Origin: JAOAFT01 sp035390885
Lineage (GTDB): Bacteria; Bacteroidota; Ignavibacteria; UBA10030
Direction of reading: 5' to 3'
DNA: 54,755 bases
Assembly (NCBI GenBank): GCA_035390885.1
Contig: DAOOUW010000012.1
Span: 1 to 54,755, forward strand
The notes under the pieces are model-generated. The model was not told the origin of the DNA and ran no database searches. It saw nothing but the letters and a program-made list of their open reading frames with translations. A program made the position numbers and the translations under genes. Positions 36,701 to 45,600 of the stretch are shown here, in pieces (the stretch's first letter is position 1; every line of letters begins with the position of its first letter).

Positions 36701-36878
36701 CAACGTCCTGAGCGCTTGCACCAGGGTATTGAGTTATAACACTAATCATCGGTGGATCAACTTTTGGAAATATATCTATTGGTAATCGTTGTAATGATAC
36801 CAATCCGATGATAATTACAGCCAGATAACACATTATTGTTGTTACTGGCCTTCGAACTGACATTTCTGATAAATTCAT
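33774..36878 (-). CDS. RND efflux pump inner-membrane transporter (HAE1/AcrB type)
   Basis: The 1034-residue protein is a complete AcrB-family transporter. ATG 36878 is chosen because AAGGAG lies six bases upstream and gives MNLSEMSVRRPVTTIM, the family start; the TTG six codons earlier overlaps the adaptor gene. It shows IDIFPKVDPPMISVITQYPG, the periplasmic porter halves, twelve transmembrane helices in two sets, and the helix-4 proton-relay motif SLSIAVGMVVDDAIVILENI with its paired acidic residues. The second half ends in FLGSIMLVGIVVKNAIVMVD and ALSSGEGAEIWRPLGISTIGG. It exports hydrophobic compounds using the proton gradient; the substrate is not determined. Confidence 0.95.
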   Translation of the reverse strand: MNLSEMSVRRPVTTIMCYLAVIIIGLVSLQRLPIDIFPKVDPPMISVITQYPGASAQDVEMNVSKQIESGLSSISNLKKIYSTSIDNLSIVTLEFEYGSNLDEASNDIRSALEFTKRNLPDDAEEPSVYKFSSNMMPVLFLSVQADESYLGLNKLIEDNIVDPLKRVNGVGTIIVAGGPVRQILVHVDPQKLEAYNISISQIAQILKAENVNIPSGSLKMGDVEYNIRVPAEFNNVDEVKNVVVSAQSGRVVYLKDVASVKDSLKDRSIDVRLNGGRGLQLMIQKQSDANTVEVARGVMAKLKELEKNLPSDVKIGVVNDASEFIVNSINNLRDSVLIGAFLVVLVILVFLREWRGTIIIIMTLPVSLIGAFIYLYFSGNTINIISLASLSIAVGMVVDDAIVILENITHHIERGSRPREAAIFGSSEVSLAVIASTLTIVAVFFPLVFISGLAGILFNQLGYIVTVMILVSLLAALTIIPMMSARMLKAKKDVKPIKNPILRNIHDSLGKMLVALDEFYTKVLEWALSHKKSVLYISGGIFLASLLLIPFMGTEFIPRTDSSSLSVVLELEPGKRLEETTEYVKKVEDIIKKDFPEVRFVSVTSGVNDQGFSSVIFGQKEGSNVASFRLRTSKVHERKRSIFEMADALREEVKPIAGIKSLTVNTGGGASFLMGSAIEVNIIGPDLDKSYAVATQLQEYMKNLKGTRDVQIDVGDPRVELQVSLQRDKMALCGLNTAMVASTLRDHYYGNTPTKYRELGDEYDFFIGLPPGMKNKVSDLENLPIKTMLGTTVKLKDVGTVVEALAPQIVKRKEQERAISVTSDVEGRALGDVTTDIQKFASTLQLPPNTTITYAGQIENQADTFKDLYFLLLLSIVLVYMVMAAQFESLLDPFIVMFSVPFAFTGVFLALFITGTPFSVIAFLGSIMLVGIVVKNAIVMVDYTNITRARGIGLHESIVISGRSRLRPVLMTTITTLLGLLPLALSSGEGAEIWRPLGISTIGGLFFSSLITLVLVPVLYSLFETRIKNKKKVD

Positions 36879-36888
36879 CGTAGTCTCC

Positions 36889-37926
36889 TTACTCAACTTT
36901 TCCTTTAATTTCTACACGATTTCCATCTTTAAGGATTGCCTGCCCCTTCGTTACAAGCAGATCTCCTGCCGATAAACCTTTTACAACTTCTACCTCAGAA
37001 TCAAAATCATTTCCAAGTATAACGTCTACTCGCTGTGCATTATTATCTTTAACAACAAAAGCATAGTATGCTGTAATACCTAATAGTTTTTGTATTGCAG
37101 CACGCGGTACAAGAATGCTTTCCGACGTACCTACAAGAATCTTTGCACGCACAAACATTCCGGGACGTAATTTCTCGTAAGGATTTGGAATCTTCACTTC
37201 CACTTCAAAAGTTCTGGTCGTTGTATTGATCGCTGGATTTATTCTACTAACCTTTCCACGAAAAGTTTCTGCCGGGTACACATCTGATTGTACTTCAACG
37301 ATTTGATTAACGGCTACATCTTTTAGATTCTGTTCACTTACATTGAGAATGAGCTTCAATGGGTTTATTTGCATCAGCGTAACAATTGCTGGCGCTCCAG
37401 CGCCACCAGGCGAAAGCAAGAAAACTTCTCCAGCATTCAATCGCTTTGCAGTAATTACACCGCTGAATGGCGCACGGAATTGAGTATTTTTCAATAAAAG
37501 TTGATAATTCTTTTCCGCTGTTTCGTACGCTGCTTTTACTTGATCATATTGCGATTGTGAAATAGAACCTGTCTCATACAGCGGCTTCAACCGTTCATAA
37601 TTATCTTTCGTTACTTGATACTGGATTCGCGCCTGAGCAAGTTGTGTATCATCCATCTCAAAGAGTAAATCGCCTTCTTTGACGCGCGATCCCTCATCAA
37701 CATAAATTTCCTCAATACGAGCTGTTGTCTGAGCCGCGAGATTCGCTTCTTTCCAAGCAGCAAGCGTTCCAATTAGATTGATGTCGCGCACTACCTGCGA
37801 TTTCTTTACAGTCGTAACTTCTACAGGAATTACATCCCCTTGCTGCGTGTTAGCATCTTTCTTTGAACATCCAGTAACCAATGTTGCAGCTATAATTAAG
37901 ATTGCTATTCCAAGTCGATTCTTCAT
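36889..37926 (-). CDS. RND efflux periplasmic adaptor (membrane fusion lipoprotein)
   Basis: The 345-residue protein has a lipoprotein signal (MKNRLGIAILIIAATLVTGC, Cys20). A beta-barrel/lipoyl/alpha-hairpin layout follows: AAQTTARIEEIYVDEGSRVKEGDLLFEMD is the first lipoyl half, YETGSISQSQYDQVKAAYET the hairpin and RAPFSGVITAKRLNAGEVFL the second half. The C-terminal membrane-proximal domain has PRAAIQKLLGI and LVTKGQAILKDGNRVEI. It links the inner-membrane pump to the TolC channel. AGGAG precedes the ATG, and 10 bases separate its stop from the pump start. Confidence 0.94.
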   Translation of the reverse strand: MKNRLGIAILIIAATLVTGCSKKDANTQQGDVIPVEVTTVKKSQVVRDINLIGTLAAWKEANLAAQTTARIEEIYVDEGSRVKEGDLLFEMDDTQLAQARIQYQVTKDNYERLKPLYETGSISQSQYDQVKAAYETAEKNYQLLLKNTQFRAPFSGVITAKRLNAGEVFLLSPGGAGAPAIVTLMQINPLKLILNVSEQNLKDVAVNQIVEVQSDVYPAETFRGKVSRINPAINTTTRTFEVEVKIPNPYEKLRPGMFVRAKILVGTSESILVPRAAIQKLLGITAYYAFVVKDNNAQRVDVILGNDFDSEVEVVKGLSAGDLLVTKGQAILKDGNRVEIKGKVE

Positions 37927-37950
37927 TGTTTATCTCCTCATTATTTTTAT

Positions 37951-39267
37951 TCAATTATTTTTTCCTAAAACCGTTTCTAACTCAGCTTCTGCTACTTTCA
38001 AATCGTAGATTGCCTGAACCTTATTAAGTCTTGCCTGTCGTAAGGCAAGTTCAGCATCGTTGACTTCTAATTGTGTTGCCAATCCGTTGGTAAATCTTCG
38101 TTTCGCTATCTCATATCCTTGTTCAGCCTGCTGAACTGTTTTTTCCTGTCCTTCGATTCTCTTCACCGCTTGCTCAATCTTATAGACAATACTCAGAGCC
38201 TGTGTTTTTATTGCCTCGGTTGCATTCCGTTCTTGTTCCAGAGCCTGATCATATCCAATCTGCGCTTGACTTACCCTTGCGTTTGTTTTACCGCCTTTAA
38301 AGATTGGAATTTGTAATTGTAATCCAACGAGCGAGGTACTGACCCATTTGTAGTCGGAAAATTTGAAGTCGTTTGCCTGGGCTTGATATTGATAACTACC
38401 AATGCCAACCAGCGTTGGCAAATAAGCTGAACGTTCTAATGCGATATTTTTGTTCGTAAGCTGAACTTGCGTGTGAAGTATTGCAAGCTGAGGATTATTT
38501 TTCATCAACTCATTGATAACCGCTTCCTCTGAAGGAACTTGATAAGGTCCCTCAAAATCAATTTCACCAGCCACTTCAATCTCTTCACTTGCATTGAGTC
38601 CTATTGTAACTTTTAGCGCTTCAAGTGAAAGTTTATAGTTGTTTTCCATTTGAAGAACAACAGGCCTTAAATTTTCCACCTGCACTTCAGCCCTAAGAAC
38701 ATCGTAATCGGAAAGTGTGCCTCCTTCTTTAAGCCTTTTTACATTTTCCAGATTATCTTCAGCATTTTTTAAGCTCTGCACCATCACATCTTTTGTTTCT
38801 CGTGTAAGAATTGCAGCAAGGAAAGCTTTCTTTACATCTGTAATAACTTTGTTTTTCGTGCTGCTGTAGCTTTGCTTTGAAATTGTTACTGCATCAGATG
38901 CTACTCCAATACCTTTGTAGAGCGTCCAGGAAAATAATGGCATGGATAAAGATGCCGAAGCAACATAAGAATTATCATAACCAATTTTCAACACTGTACC
39001 AAAGGGGGAACCTGGTGGTAAAAAGAGAACAGGCAACTCAATGTATCGTTGATATTGGCCTGTTGCTGTAATCTGCGGAAAGAGTCCACTGTAGGCTTCC
39101 CATAATTTCTTTTCGGACTTCTTTACTTCCATTGATGCTATTTTCAGATCGGTATTCTTATCTAATGCAAGATTGATAGCCTGCTCCATTGTAATCACCG
39201 TTGGCATTTTTTGTTGAGCAGAAACTACCGTAGTTGCTATGAATAATAGAGCTAGTATTTTTTTCAT
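37951..39267 (-). CDS. TolC-family outer-membrane efflux channel
   Basis: The 438-residue protein has a signal peptide (MKKILALLFIATTVVSAQQ) and two OEP repeats of about 190 residues, with long amphipathic helices such as MEQAINLALDKNTDLKIASM and YEIAKRRFTNGLATQLEVND. It forms the trimeric outer-membrane exit duct for the RND pump. It lies 30 bases after tetR and 24 before the adaptor gene on the same strand, as one operon. Confidence 0.93.
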   Translation of the reverse strand: MKKILALLFIATTVVSAQQKMPTVITMEQAINLALDKNTDLKIASMEVKKSEKKLWEAYSGLFPQITATGQYQRYIELPVLFLPPGSPFGTVLKIGYDNSYVASASLSMPLFSWTLYKGIGVASDAVTISKQSYSSTKNKVITDVKKAFLAAILTRETKDVMVQSLKNAEDNLENVKRLKEGGTLSDYDVLRAEVQVENLRPVVLQMENNYKLSLEALKVTIGLNASEEIEVAGEIDFEGPYQVPSEEAVINELMKNNPQLAILHTQVQLTNKNIALERSAYLPTLVGIGSYQYQAQANDFKFSDYKWVSTSLVGLQLQIPIFKGGKTNARVSQAQIGYDQALEQERNATEAIKTQALSIVYKIEQAVKRIEGQEKTVQQAEQGYEIAKRRFTNGLATQLEVNDAELALRQARLNKVQAIYDLKVAEAELETVLGKNN

Positions 39268-39297
39268 TTTATCTTATCTCCATTTATGTTTTCGATA

Positions 39298-40008
39298 CTA
39301 TTCACCTGTCATCAAACTCATTTCATTATTATATACTGGCGATTCTTCATATTCGCGAAATTCCGTTTTGCCTTTCTCTGTCAATATTGACTCCAACAAA
39401 AGACAGTTGGAAAGTCGTAAAGTTTGCTTCAAATCGATTTGCATCTTCTTCCAAAATTCATATTCATTATCAATTCGTACCAAAAGGGCTGTAGCGTTCG
39501 ACCATAGCACAACTGTCAATTCAACGATGTTGATGTCGCTTCTGATAAGTCCTTCGTGAACTGCCTGTTGAAAAACACCTGCAATCATATTCCACATTTT
39601 ACGATTTTCTTGGCTGCAATGTTCTTTCATCTCTGGTGTAACCTGTTTGTGAAAATGCTGTAGTTGAGCAAATGAAAACATTCGTAAAAAGTGAGGATAA
39701 CTTTCAAAAAAATTTACATACGCTCTTCCCATCATTACAATTTTTTGTAGCACTGGAAGCACAGAATTAATAATTCGGATAAACTCATCCTCCAAAATTT
39801 TCACTCCGCGCATCATGACAGCAAGATAAATGTCTTCTTTACTTTTAAAATATAGATACAATGTCCCTTTACTGAGTTCAGCTTCTTCCGCAATATCGTC
39901 CATTGTCGCTATTAACAATTCTTTCTCAAAAAAAATTTTTTGAGCTGCATCTAAAATTGCTTCGCGACGCTGATGCTTTTCTCTTTCTTTACGATCCTGT
40001 ATTCCCAT
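39298..40008 (-). CDS. TetR-family transcriptional regulator of the efflux operon
   Basis: The 236-residue protein has an N-terminal TetR helix-turn-helix (REAILDAAQKIFFEKELLIA, DDIAEEAELSKGTLYLYFKS) and a helical ligand-binding C-terminal domain of about 170 residues. It is the first gene of the tetR-tolC-mfp-rnd-PII operon and is probably a repressor relieved by a pump substrate. A palindrome 18 bases upstream of its ATG is the likely operator, implying autoregulation. Confidence 0.92.
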   Translation of the reverse strand: MGIQDRKEREKHQRREAILDAAQKIFFEKELLIATMDDIAEEAELSKGTLYLYFKSKEDIYLAVMMRGVKILEDEFIRIINSVLPVLQKIVMMGRAYVNFFESYPHFLRMFSFAQLQHFHKQVTPEMKEHCSQENRKMWNMIAGVFQQAVHEGLIRSDINIVELTVVLWSNATALLVRIDNEYEFWKKMQIDLKQTLRLSNCLLLESILTEKGKTEFREYEESPVYNNEMSLMTGE

Positions 40009-40025
40009 TAGATTTTAACTCAAAC

Positions 40026-40042
40026 AATGACTGACAGTCATT
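40026..40042. promoter_or_regulatory. Palindromic operator, probable TetR-family binding site
   Basis: AATGACTGACAGTCATT is a 17-base inverted repeat with arms AATGACT and AGTCATT around GAC. TGAC-5-GTCA arrangements are typical TetR-family operators. It lies just upstream of the tetR start at 40008, within the expected promoter zone. Confidence 0.7.
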
Positions 40043-40214
40043 ATATTTTCATAATTAAACGAATCTGAACTACCTAAAGTTCCTCAATTTTACAAGTCAT
40101 TGTGAGATAAATATACTTGAATAAGCAAGAACAAGTTGCGTTCTTTCGGTAAATTCACGTGATTTTTCGGTAGTCAGAGAAATGCATAATTACTACATTC
40201 ATTTTCCTGAAAAA

Positions 40215-41633
40215 TCACGAATGTAAATTTTGCAGATAATTATGAATTGCCGAAGCGGCAGTTTTCCCGTCGCGCATAGCCAGAATAACCGTTGCGCCTC
40301 CACGCGTTAAATCACCGCCTGCAAAAACGCCTTTTCTTTTGGTAAGTTGCGTTTCATCTGCTATAACAGTTCCCTTCTTTGTTGTTTCCAATCCGGGAGT
40401 TGTTGCTTGAATAATTGGATTTGGCGATTGTCCGACTGCCTCGATAACAGTTTGGACATTCAATACAAATTCTGAATTCGGAATTGGAACAGGGCGACGT
40501 CGTCCCGAAGCATCTGGTTCGCCAAGTTCCATTCGCTGACATTCGATTGCAACAACATTTTTTTTCTCATTGCCAATAATTCGTACAGGATTTGTTAGAA
40601 GAATAAATTCAATTCCTTCTTCTTCAGCGTGGTGAATTTCCTCGAGTCGCGCGGGCATTTCTGAACGCGAGCGACGATAAATTAGATACGCTTTTTCCGC
40701 TCCAAGTCTGCGCGCAGTACGCACTCCATCCATTGCTGTGTTTCCACCGCCAATCACAGCAACTTCCTTTCCAAGACGAATTGGGGTATCATAGTCCGGA
40801 AACTTGTATGCTTTCATAAGATTGACGCGCGTTAAGAATTCATTTGCAGAATAAACGCCGTTTAGATTTTCGCCGGGAATTCCCATAAAATGAGGCGTAC
40901 CGGCTCCAGTTCCAAGGAACACAGCGCTAAATCCCCAATCATTGAAGAGCTCGTCAACAGTAGCAGTGCGCCCGACAACAAAGTTTGTATAAATAGAAAC
41001 TCCAAGTCCGCGAATTCGTTCGACTTCCAGATCAAGAATTTCGCGAGGAAGACGAAACTCCGGAATTCCATACCGCAATACTCCACCAACTTCATGGAGC
41101 GCTTCGAAAATTGTTACCTGGTAACCTTTCTTTGCAAGTTCAGCAGCGCATGTAAGTCCAGATGGTCCCGAACCAACCACCGCTACTTTTTCTTTTCGTT
41201 TCTCTTCTATGACAGGAGTAATAAACGCACCTGCTTTCATTTCGTAATCAGCAACAAATCGCTCTAACTTTCCAATCGCAACAGGCTCATGTTTTTTCCC
41301 AAGAGTACAGACCTTTTCACATTGCTCCTCTTGTGGGCAAACACGTCCGCAAATTGCAGGTAGATAGTTTGATTCGCGAATTTTTTGAACGGCTTCTACA
41401 TATTTCTTTTCGGTAACCAATTGGATAAACGATTTAATATCCACGTTCACCGGACAACCTTCAATGCAAACAGCGTTTTTACACTCAAGGCAGCGTGATG
41501 CTTCCGTAAGTGCAAGAGTCTCATCAAATCCTAATGATACTTCCTTAAAATTATGAATTCGTTCTTCCGGCGATTGTTCGAAAGCATGGTTCCGTGGAAT
41601 CTTCATTCGTTCGGATGGTTTCAGTGCATTCAT
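40215..41633 (-). CDS. nfnB: NfnB / glutamate-synthase-small-subunit-like FAD oxidoreductase
   Basis: The 472-residue protein starts at ATG 41633, overlapping the upstream stop by four bases (ATGA). Its N-terminal region carries cysteines for two 4Fe-4S clusters (CLECKNAVCIEGCPV and ICGRVCPQEEQCEKVC). FAD and NAD(P) Rossmann motifs follow: VAVVGSGPSGLTCAAELAKK and VAVIGGGNTAMDGVRTARRL, with GVFAGGDLTRGGATVILAM near the end. Alone this could be GltD, but the neighbouring FAD/2Fe-2S gene makes it the large subunit of NfnAB. That enzyme couples NADH and reduced ferredoxin to NADPH by electron bifurcation or confurcation; SudAB annotations describe the same pair. Confidence 0.88.
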   Translation of the reverse strand: MNALKPSERMKIPRNHAFEQSPEERIHNFKEVSLGFDETLALTEASRCLECKNAVCIEGCPVNVDIKSFIQLVTEKKYVEAVQKIRESNYLPAICGRVCPQEEQCEKVCTLGKKHEPVAIGKLERFVADYEMKAGAFITPVIEEKRKEKVAVVGSGPSGLTCAAELAKKGYQVTIFEALHEVGGVLRYGIPEFRLPREILDLEVERIRGLGVSIYTNFVVGRTATVDELFNDWGFSAVFLGTGAGTPHFMGIPGENLNGVYSANEFLTRVNLMKAYKFPDYDTPIRLGKEVAVIGGGNTAMDGVRTARRLGAEKAYLIYRRSRSEMPARLEEIHHAEEEGIEFILLTNPVRIIGNEKKNVVAIECQRMELGEPDASGRRRPVPIPNSEFVLNVQTVIEAVGQSPNPIIQATTPGLETTKKGTVIADETQLTKRKGVFAGGDLTRGGATVILAMRDGKTAASAIHNYLQNLHS

Positions 41634-42484
41634 CGTACATTCTCCAATTTGCAAGCTCCATCTTTATGTTCAAATTGTTCCAGAGCAAGACGTTCTTTAT
41701 CGGCATAAGATTTATTGCGCATCATCAATTCATCAAAATCTACTTGATGTCCATCAAATTCAGGTCCATCGACACAAGCAAATTTCAGTTGCCCGCCAAC
41801 AGTAACGCGACAACCTCCGCACATTCCAGTTCCATCTACCATAATCGTATTAAGACTAACGTAAGTTTTGATTCCCGTCTCTCTTGTAACATCTGCTACG
41901 GCTTTCATCATTGGTAATGGACCAATTGCATAGACAGCGTCGATTTTCGTACCAGAAGATAAAATTTCTTTTAATGGATCAGTTACAATTCCTTTTCTGC
42001 CGTAAGAACCATCATCGGTTGTAATGAAAAGTTGTTCGGAATATTGCTTCATTTCTTCTTCTAAAATTACAAGCTCTTTTGTCCTTCCACCAATGATAGA
42101 AAAAATTTTGCATCCGTTCTCAAAGAGGGCTTTCGTAATTGGCAACAACTCAGCAGTTCCAACTCCACCGCCGATACAAACGACTGTTTTCTTTTCGAGA
42201 ATTGGCGTTGGATTACCAAGCGGTCCAACGATATCTGGCAGAGTATCACCAACATTTTTTGTCAATAATTCCTTTGTGGTTTTTCCAATACCCTGGACGA
42301 TGATTGTAATCGTTCCATCGTCTGGATTACTATCAACGAGGGTTATCGGAATTCTTTCGCCTTTTGGATTTACCCGGAGTATAATAAAATTCCCGGGTTG
42401 TCGTTTAGGTGCGATGAATGGCGCTTCGATAACAAATCGGGCAACATTCGACGCAAGAAATGATTTTTCTTTAATTACATACAT
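41630..42484 (-). CDS. nfnA: NfnA, FAD/2Fe-2S subunit of NADH-dependent ferredoxin:NADP+ oxidoreductase
   Basis: The 284-residue protein has a flavodoxin-reductase-type FAD-binding barrel (RQPGNFIILRVNPKGERIPI), an NAD-binding domain (VVCIGGGVGTAELLPITKAL) and a C-terminal 2Fe-2S cluster motif (Asp/Cys-rich DGTGMCGGCRVTVGG and FACVDGPEFDGH). This matches the small subunit of NfnAB, once named sulfide dehydrogenase subunit. It is the first gene of a two-gene operon and is translationally coupled to nfnB. It points to an anaerobic, ferredoxin-based redox economy. Confidence 0.88.
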   Translation of the reverse strand: MYVIKEKSFLASNVARFVIEAPFIAPKRQPGNFIILRVNPKGERIPITLVDSNPDDGTITIIVQGIGKTTKELLTKNVGDTLPDIVGPLGNPTPILEKKTVVCIGGGVGTAELLPITKALFENGCKIFSIIGGRTKELVILEEEMKQYSEQLFITTDDGSYGRKGIVTDPLKEILSSGTKIDAVYAIGPLPMMKAVADVTRETGIKTYVSLNTIMVDGTGMCGGCRVTVGGQLKFACVDGPEFDGHQVDFDELMMRNKSYADKERLALEQFEHKDGACKLENVR

Positions 42485-42622
42485 TGTATTCTTTCCATTT
42501 CTAAAATAATGAAATATGTTTTTAATACTTCTAATATATTAATAACGATTTTCTATTAAAAAAAGTTCTTTCAGGAAATAATTTTCGACTAAGCCGCCGC
42601 ATCCTTTGTCTTGTCTATACAA

Positions 42623-42651
42623 TTGCAATTCAAATGGTTTTTCTCTACAAT
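42623..42651 (+). promoter_or_regulatory. Candidate sigma-70 promoter for the metalloprotease-barrel gene
   Basis: TTGCAA (42623-42628), a 17-base spacer and TACAAT (42646-42651) end 24 bases before the ATG at 42676. Confidence 0.55.
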
Positions 42652-42675
42652 TACTGTAAGTATTGTACAGGATGA

Positions 42676-45600
42676 ATGAAGGCAAATAATATGAAGCAAG
42701 TTTTATATTTTATTACAGTTTTAGCTCTTTCATTGCTCGCTGGAATCAATGTATACGCTCAAAATTCTGTATTTGGAAAAAACAAAGTACAATACAAAAA
42801 TTTTGAATGGGAATATATTCAGACATCGCATTTTGATATCTACTTTTCACAAAATGGATACGAAATAGCTCAGTTTACTGCTGTCACAGCAGAAAATGCT
42901 TATGAATCCATCAAACAGTTATTGAAGTACGAAATTCATAATAGGATCTCCATCGTCGTCTATAACTCCCACAACGAATTTCAACAGACGAATGTGATCT
43001 GGGAATACCTTGAAGAAGGAATCGGCGGTGTAACAGAATTATTTAAGAATCGGGTTGTCGTACCTTTCGAGGGTAACTATGCGCAATTCAGGCACGTCGT
43101 TCACCACGAACTTGTGCATGCTGTCCTAAATGATATGTTCTATGGCGGGACAATCCAATCGCTTCTCTCGAGCAGTACGCCGGTTCAGCTCCCACTTTGG
43201 CTTAACGAAGGAATTGCTGAATATGCCTCCCAACAGTGGGAAACAAACTCCGATATGTTTCTACGGGATGCGACTGTACACAATTATCTTCCTCCAATCC
43301 AATATCTTGATGGATACTTTGCCTATCGTGGAGGTCAATCTCTATGGTACTACATTGCAAATACTTATGGTGAAGAAAAGATTGGAGAAATTTTAAATAA
43401 AATTAAAAGTACACGAAGCGTTGAACAAGGATTCAAAGCTTCGATCAATTTATCAATCAAAGAACTTTCCGAACGCTGGCAAAAAGAGCAAAAGGTATAC
43501 TACTGGCCTGATGTTGCTAAACGTGAAGATCCTATTGACTTTAGCCATAAGAGACTCACCGATCATAAAAAAAACAATAACTTCTACAACACCAGTCCAG
43601 CAATATCGCCGCAGGGCGATAAGGTTGCATTTATTTCCGATCGGGATGATTACTTCGACATTTTTCTAATGTCGACGACCGATGGAAAAATTATTAAAAA
43701 GCTCGTCAATGGACAACGAACAAACAATTTTGAAGAACTTCACTTGTTGATGCCGGGTCTTACATGGTCGCCGGATGGAAAGTCTATAGCCGTTGCGGTC
43801 AAAGCTGGAGAACGTGATGCAATTATTATTATCAATGTCGAAACGAAGAAGGAACAAAAAATAACCTTTGATTTAGATGGAATTTTTTCCGTCGAGTGGT
43901 CCCATGATGGCTCCAAGTTGGCTTTTGTAGGATTAAAAACTCCACAGACCGACATCTATGTGTACGATTTGAAATCCAAAGAGCTTACAAATGTTACAAA
44001 TGATATTTTCACGGACTCCGACCCTTTCTTCTCCTACGATAACAAAACTATTTACTTCACTTCGGATCGAGGAATTTATACATCGCCATCTCTTTTGCCT
44101 CGAAATTTCAAAATAGCAAACTACGATTACGGACAAATGGACATTTACTCTCTTGATATCGAGACTAAAAACATAACTCGCGTTCTTGATCTTCCTCGAA
44201 GTGCAGAAAGTACTCCTCGACCATCACCAGATGGGAAGAAATTGCTCTTTGTTTCAGATATCAATGGAATTGCAAATTTCTATATTTATGATTTCAATGA
44301 AAAAAACTACTATCCAATAACAAACTCGATTAGCGGATTGTATCAACCATCAATTTCATACGATGGTTCAAAAATGGTTTTTGCCTCTCAGTTCGAAGCT
44401 GGTTTTGATCTTTTTCTACTCCTTCATCCATTCGAGCGGAAACTTTCCGTTTCGGAACTCGAACCAACGGAATTCATCAAGACAAAATACAACCTGCCAC
44501 GCATCGAAAAGCCTCGCACAATTCTGCCTCAATCCGAAATTGCGGATACACTCTCCTCCCGTAACAATGTTACAATTTTAGCCGGCAGTTCAACAACGGA
44601 TATGACTTATAATGAAAAAAGTAAAGGCAGTTTCTCAGATGTTATTTTTTCACCGGACATGACAATTCCTCAAAAAGATTCTACAGCATTCCCCAAAAAA
44701 GTGTCTTATGACGAAAACGTCGATAGTGAAGGAAATTATATTCCTCAACGGTACAAACTTAATTTTACTCCTGACCTTGTCTATGGAACCGCAGGCTACA
44801 CTACTATTTATGGAATCGAGGGAAGCGCCATCTTTGCATTTAGCGATATGCTCGGCGACCACCAGATTGTTCTGGAAACAAATTTGATGACCGATCTCAA
44901 AAACAGCGACTATGGTATTTCATACTATTATTTACCATCACGAATTGATTACGGATTCCAGGCTTTCCACAGCGCTCGTTTCATTTATATTTACAGTTTT
45001 CTCTATCGCTTCAGGACTTACGGAGCAGCGCTCTCTGCATCATATCCAATCAATAGATTTCAAAGAATCGATTTTGGATTAAACTGGCTGACCTTAACGC
45101 GTGAAAATTTAGATTACCCAACTGAAGAAGTTCAACGACGCGTACTTCTTATGCCCATACTTTCTTACGTTCGTGATAATTCTGTTTGGCAAGGCGCTTG
45201 GTTTGCTCCAAACAATGGTTCACGGTTCAATGCAACGTTCTATGGCACGCCAAAAGTGGGTAACAATGGATTAGATATGAAAACGTTTACAGCTGATTAT
45301 CGAAAGTACACACCGATTACAAAGGATTTTATCTTTGCTTCTAGATTTTCAGGCGGATTGAGCCTCGGCAATAATCGGCAAACATTTTTCATCGGCGGAG
45401 CCGACGGTTGGATTAACTATCAATTCAAGGATGATGAAATTCCAATCGTCAATGTCGAAGATTATGCATTCTTTACAACTGTGGTACCATTGCGCGGATA
45501 TGATTATAACGCGCTCAATGGCGCTTACTACGGAATAACTAATTTTGAATTCCGATTCCCTCTTGTAAAATACCTTATTTTTGGCGCGCCTTCCTTTGGC

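Noticed and set aside
40215..41633. Glutamate synthase small subunit (gltD)
   Set aside because: No large subunit is adjacent, while a FAD/2Fe-2S partner overlaps the gene start, which fits NfnAB better.
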